Assembly: GCA_016283575.1 (NCBI GenBank)
Contig: JAEEND010000007.1
Location: 403,524-467,523, forward strand
DNA: 64,000 nt
Direction of reading: 5' to 3'
Source of the DNA: Lachnospiraceae bacterium
Lineage (GTDB): Bacteria > Bacillota > Clostridia > Lachnospirales > Lachnospiraceae
In this document: positions 55,301-62,721 of the stretch, in pieces
Layout of the letters: each line of letters opens with the position of its first letter
Position numbering within the stretch: the first letter of the stretch is position 1
Program-made: the position numbers and the translations under genes
The notes under the pieces: generated by a model
The model's input: the letters and a program-made list of their open reading frames with translations, nothing else
Databases searched by the model: none
What the model was told of the DNA's origin: nothing

Positions 55301-56901
55301 CCCCTCCCCCTCACCACGATATTTACTCTATCGAGGACCTGGCACAGTTAATTTATGACTTAAAGAATGCCAATAAATATGCCCGTGTTTCAGTAAAGCT
55401 TGTGGCTGAAGCAGGTGTAGGAACCATTGCGGCAGGCGTTGCCAAGGCAGGTGCTGCAGTTATCCTGATTTCAGGCTATGACGGAGGAACAGGTGCGGCT
55501 CCCATTAGTTCAATCCATAATGCAGGTATTCCTTGGGAAATGGGCCTTTCAGAGACACATCAGACTCTTATCATGAACGGTCTTCGTGACAGAGTTGTGA
55601 TCGAAACAGACGGTAAGTTAATGAGCGGTCGAGATGTTGCAATCGCAGCAATGCTTGGTGCCGAAGAATTCGGCTTTGCCACAGCTCCCCTTGTAACCCT
55701 CGGATGTGCCATGATGCGTGTATGTAACTTGGATACCTGTCCCATGGGTATTGCCACACAGAATCCGGATCTTCGTAAGAACTTTACGGGAAAGCCCGAA
55801 TATGTTGAAAACTTCATGCTCTTCATAGCAAGAGAGCTTCGTGAATACATGGCTAAGCTCGGCGTTCGCACTATCAACGAACTTGTGGGCAGGACAGATC
55901 TCCTTAAGGTAAAAGAAGGTTTATCAGACCGTGAAAAAAAGCTTGATCTTAAGAGGATCTTAGAGCACGAAGAAGCAGCTGTTTCAGATAAAAAGAATCT
56001 CTATGACTTTGAACTTGAGAAAACTGTAGATGAAAAGGTTCTTTTGACAGATAAGGAGCTTTTAAAAGCAATTGAAACAGGTTCTTCTTATAAGAAAGAA
56101 GTAAGGATCACAAATACAGACAGAACCTTCGGAACTCTTCTCGGTGCTGAGATCGTGAGAAAGAATCATAAGGGCTTAAAGGATGACACAATAGTACTTA
56201 ACTGTGTGGGCGCCGGTGGACAGAGCTTTGGTGCATTTATTCCCAAGGGTCTTACCATTAATTTAACAGGTGATTCCAATGACTACTTCGGAAAGGGTCT
56301 TTCCGGTGGTAAGCTTTCAGTTAAGGCTCCTGAAAATGCAGCCTACAAGCCACATGAAAATATCATAATCGGTAATGTCGCTTTATATGGTGCAACCTCC
56401 GGTGAAGCCTATATTGCAGGTGTTGCAGGCGAGAGATTCTGCGTACGTAACTCAGGCGCCCTTGCCGTAGTAGAAGGCGTTGGCGAGCATGGATGTGAAT
56501 ACATGACCGGAGGACGCGCTGTTATCTTAGGCCCCACGGGAAAGAACTTCGCTGCAGGTATGAGCGGCGGTATTGCATACGTACTTGATGAAGAAAACTG
56601 TCTTTATAAGAACTTAAATAAAGATCTTGTGATCATGGAAAAGGTTGAACATAAGACCGATAAAGAAGAACTTAAGCACATGATCGAAAATCATGTAAAG
56701 TACACCGGTTCCGAAAAGGGTAAAGAAGTACTTGCCAATTTCGATGAGTACGTAGAAAAGTTTAAGAAAGTGATCCCTGCGGATTACAAGAAGCTTTTGG
56801 CTCTGATCGGAAAATATGAAGAACAGGGCGAGAGTCGTGAAAATGCCGAGATCGAAGCATTTTATGAAAGTATCGGAAAGAAGAAGGGAGAAGGGGTATG
56901 A
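52354..56901 (+). CDS. gltB: glutamate synthase large subunit
   Basis: Transfers the glutamine amide to 2-oxoglutarate, giving two glutamates. 1515 residues from ATG 52354, with GAGAGG upstream; a TTG frame start 15 nt earlier overlaps that site. A 19-residue propeptide precedes Cys20 (DNCGIGA), the Ntn nucleophile. Then come the central domain, the FMN barrel (about 780-1150, GEGGESDERLES; GAKPGEGGHLP), the [3Fe-4S] cysteines Cys1118, 1124 and 1129, and the GXGXG beta-helix (1240-1450). It overlaps gltD by 4 nt. Confidence 0.97.
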   Translation: MGNETAHQNMYDPSFEHDNCGIGAIININGKKSHAIVDDALKIVENLEHRAGKDATGETGDGVGILTQIPHRFFKEAVKAEGFTLPGEREYGVGMFFFPREELKLRQARKMFEVIVEKEGLEFLGWRHVPTVPKVLGKKALDSCPDIYQGFIKRPEGFKTDLEFDRKLYVIRRVFEQSNDNTYVPSLSSRTIVYKGMFLVGQLRTFFKDLQDKNYESAIAMVHSRFSTNTNPSWHRAHPNRMLVHNGEINTIRGNVDKMLAREETMFTDAFSPEDMTRVLPVIPSEGSDSAMLDNTLEFMMMSGMDPALAAMILIPEPWDHNDTISDKVRDFYNYYATMMEPWDGPASILFSDGDVMGAILDRNGLRPSRYYVTDDGRLILSSEVGVLNVDEAHIVKKERLHPGKMLLVDTVLKKIFTDSEIKEKYASKEPYGEWIDGNTVKLRDLKIPNEKPVSYSEEELKRLQKAFGYSYEDYAEEILCMALNKTEHIGAMGVDTPLAVLSKKNRPLFDYFKQSFAQVTNPPIDAIREKIVTSTAVYVGKNGNLLSEKPENCRVLKIENPILTDLDMLKIRSMEKEGFKVVKVPIIYYKKMPIERALDHLFVEVDRAYKSGADILILSDRGVDENHVALPSLLAVAAVHKHLVKTKKCTAMSLILESGEPREVHHFATLLGFGVSAVNPYLAHASIGMLIDNGLLNKDYYAAVDDYDKAVLSGIVKIASKMGISTIQSYQGSRIFEAVGIGKDLIEKYFTGTVSRIGGIGIEDIEAQCDELHSKAFDSLGLIQNPEIDSLGKHKMRAQGETHRYNPRTIHMLQSATREGNFDKFKQYTSMVDAEETGYLRSLLDFKFPEKGIDLSEVESEEEIVKRFKTGAMSYGSISEEAHETLAIAMNRLHGKSNSGEGGESDERLESAGTKKDRSSAIKQVASGRFGVTARYLSSAKEIQIKMAQGAKPGEGGHLPAGKVYPWIAKTRHSTPGVSLISPPPHHDIYSIEDLAQLIYDLKNANKYARVSVKLVAEAGVGTIAAGVAKAGAAVILISGYDGGTGAAPISSIHNAGIPWEMGLSETHQTLIMNGLRDRVVIETDGKLMSGRDVAIAAMLGAEEFGFATAPLVTLGCAMMRVCNLDTCPMGIATQNPDLRKNFTGKPEYVENFMLFIARELREYMAKLGVRTINELVGRTDLLKVKEGLSDREKKLDLKRILEHEEAAVSDKKNLYDFELEKTVDEKVLLTDKELLKAIETGSSYKKEVRITNTDRTFGTLLGAEIVRKNHKGLKDDTIVLNCVGAGGQSFGAFIPKGLTINLTGDSNDYFGKGLSGGKLSVKAPENAAYKPHENIIIGNVALYGATSGEAYIAGVAGERFCVRNSGALAVVEGVGEHGCEYMTGGRAVILGPTGKNFAAGMSGGIAYVLDEENCLYKNLNKDLVIMEKVEHKTDKEELKHMIENHVKYTGSEKGKEVLANFDEYVEKFKKVIPADYKKLLALIGKYEEQGESRENAEIEAFYESIGKKKGEGV

Positions 56902-58352
56902 AAGAAATGACAAAACTTGATTTTAACGAATTCCACGCGCATCCCGATCTTAAGGTACAGTGCGACGAGGCTAAAAGATGTAATAACTGCGGCGTTCCCT
57001 TCTGCCAGGCAGGAACCATGATCGCCGGAATGGCGTCAGGTTGTCCGCTTAACAATTTAGTACCTGAAACCAACAGTTTAGTAGCCATGGGTAATTACGA
57101 AGAAGCTTATAAGCGTCTTACAAAGACCCACAGCTTCCCCGAATTTACATCAAGAGTATGTCCTGCGCTCTGCGAACATGCCTGCACATGCGGGCTCCAT
57201 ACAAGTCCCGTTCCCACCAAGGAAAATGAAAGAGCAATCATCGATTATGCTTTTTCTCATGATCTTGTAAAAGAACCCGTACCTCCCACACGCACAGGAA
57301 AGACCGTTGCCGTAATAGGAAGCGGCCCCGCGGGACTTGCTGCGGCACAGCTTCTTAACATGAGAGGCCACTCCGTTACCGTATATGAACGTAGTGATAG
57401 GCCCGGCGGGCTACTTCGCTACGGTATTCCAAATATGAAACTTGATAAGAGGGTCCTTGACAGAAGGATCGATCTCATGAAGAAAGCGGGTATTGAATTT
57501 AAGTGCTCCGTCAACGTAGGTAAAGATATTAAGGGAAAAGAAATTCTCGAAAAGTTTGATAGAGTCATATTATGCTGCGGTGCTTCAAATCCGAGAGATA
57601 TAAAGGCACCGGGAAGAGAAGCAAAAGGTATTTATTTTGCTGTAGATTTCTTAAAAGAAGTAAGTAAGAAGCTTATGGATCTTGAATATGATTCAGATGC
57701 ATTAATTGATTCAAAGGATTTTTCTTTTGGCGATTTAACAGGAAAGTCCGTAGTGGTTATAGGTGGTGGTGACACCGGTAACGACTGCGTAGGTACTTCA
57801 GTGCGCCTTAAGGCAGCAAATGTAACTCAGCTTGAAATGATGCCTAAGCCCCCTGTAGAGAGACTTGAATCCAATCCCTGGCCAGAATGGCCCAAGGTTC
57901 TTAAGACCGATTACGGCCAGTTAAATGCAATTGAAGCATACGGACAGGACCCAAGAATTTTCGAAACCACCGTAAAGGAATTCGAAAAAGACAAAGCAGG
58001 TAAACTTACAGGTGTAAAGACAGTAAAAGTTAAATCCGTTAAGGATCCTGCTACGGGAAGATTTACAATGCAGGAAGTTCCCGGCTCCGAAAGTGTGATC
58101 AAAGCCGACTTAGTGCTTATTGCCGCAGGATTTTTAGGGGCGGAAAGTTACATTACGGAAGCTTTTGGTGTAGAATGTAACGAAAGGACATGTGTGTCCA
58201 CCAAGGTAAATGAATACAAGACAAGTGCGGACAGAATCTTCACGGCGGGAGATATGCACAGAGGCCAGTCATTGGTTGTATGGGCGATTTCCGAAGGAAG
58301 ACGTGCGGCCGCAGCAGTTGATGAATCCCTTATGGGCTACACCAATTTATAA
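56898..58352 (+). CDS. gltD: glutamate synthase small subunit
   Basis: Supplies electrons from NAD(P)H through FAD and iron-sulfur clusters to the large subunit. 484 residues. The N-terminal cluster cysteines (RCNNCGVPFCQAG; CPALCEHACTCG), FAD-binding GSGPAGLAAAQLL and NAD(P)H-binding GGGDTGNDCVG are intact. Its ATG overlaps the gltB stop, indicating stoichiometric coupling. Confidence 0.96.
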   Translation: MKEMTKLDFNEFHAHPDLKVQCDEAKRCNNCGVPFCQAGTMIAGMASGCPLNNLVPETNSLVAMGNYEEAYKRLTKTHSFPEFTSRVCPALCEHACTCGLHTSPVPTKENERAIIDYAFSHDLVKEPVPPTRTGKTVAVIGSGPAGLAAAQLLNMRGHSVTVYERSDRPGGLLRYGIPNMKLDKRVLDRRIDLMKKAGIEFKCSVNVGKDIKGKEILEKFDRVILCCGASNPRDIKAPGREAKGIYFAVDFLKEVSKKLMDLEYDSDALIDSKDFSFGDLTGKSVVVIGGGDTGNDCVGTSVRLKAANVTQLEMMPKPPVERLESNPWPEWPKVLKTDYGQLNAIEAYGQDPRIFETTVKEFEKDKAGKLTGVKTVKVKSVKDPATGRFTMQEVPGSESVIKADLVLIAAGFLGAESYITEAFGVECNERTCVSTKVNEYKTSADRIFTAGDMHRGQSLVVWAISEGRRAAAAVDESLMGYTNL

Positions 58353-58364
58353 AGGAGCATGAGA

Positions 58365-59603
58365 ATGAATACCCTTAATGACATTTTGAATTTAATTGAC
58401 GATGAAGATGTTGAATTTATCCGTCTGCAGTTTGCGGATGTTTTCGGCAATTTGAAGAACGTTGCCGTAACACCTGGACAGATTGAGAGAGTTGTATCCG
58501 GACGCTATTCTTTTGAAGGAAAAGAAGTTTTCGGTGAAGAAGTGTCGGAAACACTTTATTTAAAGCCGGATCTTGATTCTTTTGTGATCCTTCCCTGGAG
58601 ACCCAAGCAGGGTAAAGTAGGCAAGCTTATCTGCAGCGTGGTAACCACTGACGGAAGGCCCTTCAATCTTTGTTCAAGAAGCGTTCTGGATAAGACCATA
58701 AAGGCGGTAAAAGAAAAGGGTTACGATATTTTTGTGGATCCCGAATGCGAGTTCTTTTTATTCAATAACGATGAAGCAGGTCATGCCACCACCCATACCG
58801 ATGAAAAAGGCGGATATATGGATGCGGGTCCTCTGGATTTAGGCGAAAATGCACGTCGTGATATGGTGCTTACCCTTGAAGATATGGGATTCGATATTAA
58901 GTCATCCCACCATGAAAAGGCGCCGGGACAGCATGAGATAGATTTCAGAGGCGATGCAGGATTAAAGGCATCCGATGATGTTATGACCTTTAAATTTGCA
59001 GTCAGATCTGTAGCAAAGAGCTTCGGTTTACATGCGACCTTTATGCCAAGCCCCTTGCAGGGACAACCCGGATCCGGAATGCATCTTAAGTTTTCTTTAT
59101 ATAACAAAGAAGGCAGAAATATATTTAATACATCAGAAGAAACAGCTGATTATTTTGCGGCGGGAGTGCTTTCCCATGCGGCAGAGATCGTTTCTTTTAC
59201 AAATCCCCTGGTAAACTCCTACAAGAGACTTAAGAGATGGAGAGAGCACGGAAGAAAAGAAGCTGATAGAAGCCTTGTTACGGTATTTGAAGAAGGCGGA
59301 GAAAGATGCGTTGATGTTCGCTTCCCCGATCCTTCAGCCAATATCTATGCATCCGTTGCACTGCTGTTAATGGCGGGTATTCAGGGAATCGACGAGAAAG
59401 TTTCTTTTGCGGATATTAAGTTCAAGGGACTTCCCGGAACCTTGAAGGATGCCCTTCTTAAGAGTGAAGGCAGCAGCTTCGTAAAAGAAGTGCTCGGCGA
59501 AGAATTTACAAAGAAATATGTAAAAGAAAAATTCGGTGAATGGGACAAGTACCTTGATACCGTTTCCGATTGGGAAATAGACGAATATTTACTGAAAGTA
59601 TAA
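58365..59603 (+). CDS. glutamine synthetase type I-like protein
   Basis: 412 residues from ATG 58365; an in-frame ATG 6 nt earlier is too close to AAAGGAG. The metal and ATP sites of GSI are visible: DPECEFFLF, HHEKAPGQHEIDFR and GQPGSGMHLKFS. After VNSYKRL, canonical GlnA continues VPGYEAP..NRSPLIRIP (Glu flap and Arg binding); here it is a shorter KRWREHGRKEADRSLVTVF and the motif is lost. The protein is also about 30 residues shorter than clostridial GlnA. It may be a true but divergent synthetase, another glutamate-amine ligase, or regulatory. The ANTAR gene follows after 10 nt. Confidence 0.82.
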   Translation: MNTLNDILNLIDDEDVEFIRLQFADVFGNLKNVAVTPGQIERVVSGRYSFEGKEVFGEEVSETLYLKPDLDSFVILPWRPKQGKVGKLICSVVTTDGRPFNLCSRSVLDKTIKAVKEKGYDIFVDPECEFFLFNNDEAGHATTHTDEKGGYMDAGPLDLGENARRDMVLTLEDMGFDIKSSHHEKAPGQHEIDFRGDAGLKASDDVMTFKFAVRSVAKSFGLHATFMPSPLQGQPGSGMHLKFSLYNKEGRNIFNTSEETADYFAAGVLSHAAEIVSFTNPLVNSYKRLKRWREHGRKEADRSLVTVFEEGGERCVDVRFPDPSANIYASVALLLMAGIQGIDEKVSFADIKFKGLPGTLKDALLKSEGSSFVKEVLGEEFTKKYVKEKFGEWDKYLDTVSDWEIDEYLLKV

Positions 59604-59613
59604 TGAGGTATTT

Positions 59614-60156
59614 ATGGGAAGTGTTATAATTGCGGTTCCCAATCAGGATAGAAGCGAGAAGATACTCGGTATCTTGAGACGTCATGGATTTAATGCCGAA
59701 GCGACCGCACCGGTGGGGTCCGAAGTCTTAAGAACCATCGGGTCCATGGATTCCGGCATTGTTATATGTCAGCGCCGTTTAAAGGATATGTCATATCTTG
59801 AACTTTATGAATATCTTCCTGAGCACTTTAACATGCTGCTCATTACGGACAATGACGATAATTACAAGCCGAGAGACGGCCTTATCAGGCTCCTTACACC
59901 ATTTAAATCTTCGGATCTGTTAAATACGGCGGAGATGATGCTTGCTAACCTGGATGCGGTTATCAAGAAAAAAAGAAAGCCTGCAAGAAGCGTGGAAGAG
60001 CAGATGAAAATCGACAAAGCCAAACACCTTCTTATGGACCGAAACGACATGACGGAGCCGGAAGCTTTTCGCTACATTCAAAAGACAAGCATGGATACCG
60101 GCAGATCCATGGTGGAATCCGCCGAGATGATATTAATGCTTGATTGGGAGAGATAG
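59614..60156 (+). CDS. ANTAR-domain RNA-binding antiterminator, receiver-like N-terminus
   Basis: 180 residues. The N-terminal domain (1-115) has a response-regulator fold, but the phosphoacceptor Asp position is Gln53 (GIVICQRRLKD), so it is probably not controlled by a kinase. The C-terminal ANTAR three-helix domain spans about 120-178 (KIDKAKHLLMDRNDMTEPEAF; SMVESAEMIL). ANTAR proteins bind paired RNA hairpins and prevent termination. A glnA-linked ANTAR regulator (NitR) is described in solventogenic clostridia. As last gene of the asnB operon it lies behind one of the leader hairpins it may recognise. Its 3' end overlaps the opposing acyltransferase gene by 24 nt. Confidence 0.9.
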   Translation: MGSVIIAVPNQDRSEKILGILRRHGFNAEATAPVGSEVLRTIGSMDSGIVICQRRLKDMSYLELYEYLPEHFNMLLITDNDDNYKPRDGLIRLLTPFKSSDLLNTAEMMLANLDAVIKKKRKPARSVEEQMKIDKAKHLLMDRNDMTEPEAFRYIQKTSMDTGRSMVESAEMILMLDWER

Positions 60157-61287
60157 AATTTTATCGAGTATATGATCGACTGTCTTCGTAAGAAGCAATA
60201 AAATTACGGAGAGCGCTATTATTATGGCTGACTCTAAAGCAAATAATAAAGTGATTGAAGATGCGGGGGGAACAAGTCCCGGAAAAAGCGCAGGTACGTG
60301 ATTGATCACCACGTGTTGAACCAGGAAAATAAAGTATGTTAATCCTGAAATACGCTTTAACAGATCGCCTTTTATCTTAAATAACCTCAGTAAATCTTCA
60401 AGACCTGCAAAGAAAAGGAAGGCGGCCGTATCCTGGATCAAACCGCGGAAAGCCATTACTCGGTTATTGTAAGGCAAGTATGCGGGATAGGTCCAATAGT
60501 AATAGAGGACAGGCGCTGTAAGAAGCACATAAATAAAGCGATATTTTCCATGGAGAAGACTTCCTTTGAGGCCCTTCCTGATAACGGAATCAGATTCTTC
60601 GGAAGATCCGGCAACAAAGAACATTCCAAGGAAGAATTCGTAAAGCTTCATTAGAGCATTCGTATAAGGTGCTACTTTATTTAAAAACGTAATAGAATCA
60701 TAAAAAAATGAGCCGAGAACGTAAAGCAAAGTCATTACAAAAAACGTGATCCATCGGCTCTTTTTTAATGCCATGCGCAGGACTGGGAAAAGAAGATACG
60801 AAAAAAGGATCGCTCCAAGGAACCATTCGCCGATACCTGCGTAAAAAGTAGAAATGCCGTACTGTGAAATGTATCCGTCGATACCGAGGATCGTAAAGAT
60901 GATCCTCCATGTGGGCGTATTTCCCCAAAGTAATGCTCTGGTACCGTGCCCAAAGACTATTCTATAGGTAATGACATACAGAAAGAAAGCTATGTAAAAA
61001 GGAATAAGAACGGCCTTAAAGCGCTTAAAAAAGTATTCTTTTAAGTTTGTTCCGGAATCATTCTTTTGCGAAGAAGCCATAAGTCCCGCTCCGCTTATAA
61101 AGAAGAAGAGCCCCACTGCCACAGTCGCAATATGCAGGTTCCTGCTTGAATAAAGATGTCGAATCTCGTCCATTTCGCGTACGCCCATGGACACGAGACT
61201 CATAAGAAAGTGATAATACACAATCGCAAAGCATGATACAATTCTGATTATGTCAAATGAAATCATTCTTTTGGTTTTGTCGGTCAT
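60133..61287 (-). CDS. acyltransferase 3 family membrane protein
   Basis: 384 residues with about ten membrane helices; the family O-acylates sugars, peptidoglycan or secondary-wall polymers. The N-terminus reads MISFDIIRIVSCFAIVYYHF, the typical R-x(n)-H start with the catalytic-type His at the end of TM1. FFISGAGLMASS follows. Substrate unknown. It is convergent with the ANTAR gene and overlaps it, with no terminator between them. Upstream on the same strand lies a GNAT gene, 27 nt away. Confidence 0.88.
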   Translation of the reverse strand: MTDKTKRMISFDIIRIVSCFAIVYYHFLMSLVSMGVREMDEIRHLYSSRNLHIATVAVGLFFFISGAGLMASSQKNDSGTNLKEYFFKRFKAVLIPFYIAFFLYVITYRIVFGHGTRALLWGNTPTWRIIFTILGIDGYISQYGISTFYAGIGEWFLGAILFSYLLFPVLRMALKKSRWITFFVMTLLYVLGSFFYDSITFLNKVAPYTNALMKLYEFFLGMFFVAGSSEESDSVIRKGLKGSLLHGKYRFIYVLLTAPVLYYYWTYPAYLPYNNRVMAFRGLIQDTAAFLFFAGLEDLLRLFKIKGDLLKRISGLTYFIFLVQHVVINHVPALFPGLVPPASSITLLFALESAIIIALSVILLLLTKTVDHILDKILSLPIKH

Positions 61288-61314
61288 TGTTTTTATAAAG
61301 CTCCTGAGGGTGTT

Positions 61315-61863
61315 TTAGAACACCTTAACCATGCATGTTTCGTCTCTGTAGGTTCCGTCGTCATATTTTAAAGATCTGAGAGTTTTACCTATTTCTACGA
61401 ATCCCATCTTTTCATATAAGTGCTTGGCACGGGCGTTTCCGTCCACAACACTTAATTCAACTTGTTCGTATCCCATTTCTTTTGCAAGTGATAAAGCATA
61501 CTCCATCATTGCGGTGCCGAGACCCGCATCACAGAACTGCTGCTTAATTGCAATAGCAAAGCCGCATCTGTGGCGCACTCTGCGAAGTTCACCGTGAGTT
61601 ACGATTCCGCAGTTACCTGCAATGATACCATCAACCTCGGCAATCATCATAAGCTCCCTGGGAGCATTGCGCTTATTCTCCAGGATATTTTCTTCTGATT
61701 CAATCGTATATGTAACTTCATCAGCATTTCTAAGTAAAAACAGTGTCTCACCGGATACAATGCGAAGATACTCAATCATATCTGCCGCATCCTCCTTGCG
61801 AACAGGACGCAAAGTACATTTCCTGCCATCATTTAAAGTAATTTCCTTCTCGTTAAAAACCAT
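61315..61863 (-). CDS. GNAT family N-acetyltransferase
   Basis: 182 residues from ATG 61863 (GAGAGG at 9 nt; an upstream GTG sits on top of that site). GNAT fold with acetyl-CoA loop QQFCDAGLGTAMMEYALS and the C-terminal NARAKHLYEKMGFVEIGK. Probably cytosolic; acceptor unknown. Likely cotranscribed with the acyltransferase gene. Confidence 0.88.
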   Translation of the reverse strand: MVFNEKEITLNDGRKCTLRPVRKEDAADMIEYLRIVSGETLFLLRNADEVTYTIESEENILENKRNAPRELMMIAEVDGIIAGNCGIVTHGELRRVRHRCGFAIAIKQQFCDAGLGTAMMEYALSLAKEMGYEQVELSVVDGNARAKHLYEKMGFVEIGKTLRSLKYDDGTYRDETCMVKVF

Positions 61864-61986
61864 GATGAACACCTCTCTTAGTAATAATTTATGTAAATTC
61901 TAATATGTCTCATGTTAATACTTATTGCAGGTAGAAGCAATGGGAGAAGCGTGGAAACCCATGCCTCCTTTTTTGCGGTATCTGCA

Positions 61987-62511
61987 TTATTTTAGCTTGT
62001 TATATGATAGCAGACCTCTGCAGAGTTCGGCCATTTCCTCAGAGCTCTCCTTACACCCGCTTTTGATCCATTTTAGTATTACTCCAAACAGACCATAAGC
62101 AGTAAAGAAGGTGGTATATATATCAGCGGTTCCTGATTGTTCCTCCAGAGGAATTAGAACCTTTCGGAAGCCTTCAAAAATAACAGAATCCAGATTGTTA
62201 TTCAAAATGAGCAGATGAAGATCGAGAGTGTCCTTATAATAATCAAAAAATTTGACGGAATGCTCAATATCAGAATAGGGTGCATCAAAGGAATCACCCA
62301 TATATTCCTTGTACATTTCAACAAGTCGATAGGAAAGTAAACTTTCTTTTGAATCAAAATGACGGAAGAAGGTTGCCCGCCCGACATCGGCTTTTTTCGT
62401 TAATTCTTCTATTGATATTTTGGAAAGAGGTTTTTCTTTCAGTAATACGATTAAGGCGTCGCCCATCTGCTTGTTGAGCGTTTCGGTGGTTTCCAATACT
62501 TTTTTTCTCAT
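61987..62511 (-). CDS. TetR family repressor
   Basis: 174 residues. The N-terminal TetR helix-turn-helix (about 10-58) ends SIEELTKKADVGRATFFRHFDSKESLL; the C-terminal ligand domain is of the TetR_C_8-like type seen in small Firmicute regulators. GGGAGA lies 4 nt from the ATG. Divergent from the hydrolase gene with palindromic sites at both promoters, so autorepression plus control of the hydrolases is the natural reading. Confidence 0.9.
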   Translation of the reverse strand: MRKKVLETTETLNKQMGDALIVLLKEKPLSKISIEELTKKADVGRATFFRHFDSKESLLSYRLVEMYKEYMGDSFDAPYSDIEHSVKFFDYYKDTLDLHLLILNNNLDSVIFEGFRKVLIPLEEQSGTADIYTTFFTAYGLFGVILKWIKSGCKESSEEMAELCRGLLSYNKLK

Positions 62512-62551
62512 AAGTCTCCCATGAATTTCTTGATACTATATTACGATTTGG

Positions 62552-62561
62552 TATCATGATA
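62552..62561. promoter_or_regulatory. TATCATGATA operator near tetR promoter
   Basis: Perfect 10-bp palindrome TATCATGATA, lying about 8 bp upstream of a minus-strand TAATAT (-10) for the tetR gene. Confidence 0.65.
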
Positions 62562-62606
62562 TCTTTTTGCGTTTGAGTATCATTTGCATAAATCAGAATG
62601 TCCTGA

Positions 62607-62635
62607 TTGACGATAAAACTGTGTTAAGATATAAT
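62607..62635 (+). promoter_or_regulatory. promoter of hydrolase operon
   Basis: TTGACG (62607-62612), 17 nt, TATAAT (62630-62635). Confidence 0.85.
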
Positions 62636-62636
62636 T

Positions 62637-62648
62637 GTATCATGATAC
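62637..62648. promoter_or_regulatory. GTATCATGATAC operator at hydrolase start site
   Basis: Perfect 12-bp palindrome starting 1 nt after the -10 box and covering the predicted start. Further half-sites (TGATAC at 62531, GTATCA at 62577 and 62653) flank both copies. Confidence 0.7.
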
Positions 62649-62721
62649 TATCGTATCAGATAGGCAAATAACAGTCAACGTTAAATTGATTTAAGAGCTT
62701 CTCGGAAGACAGGAGATCATA

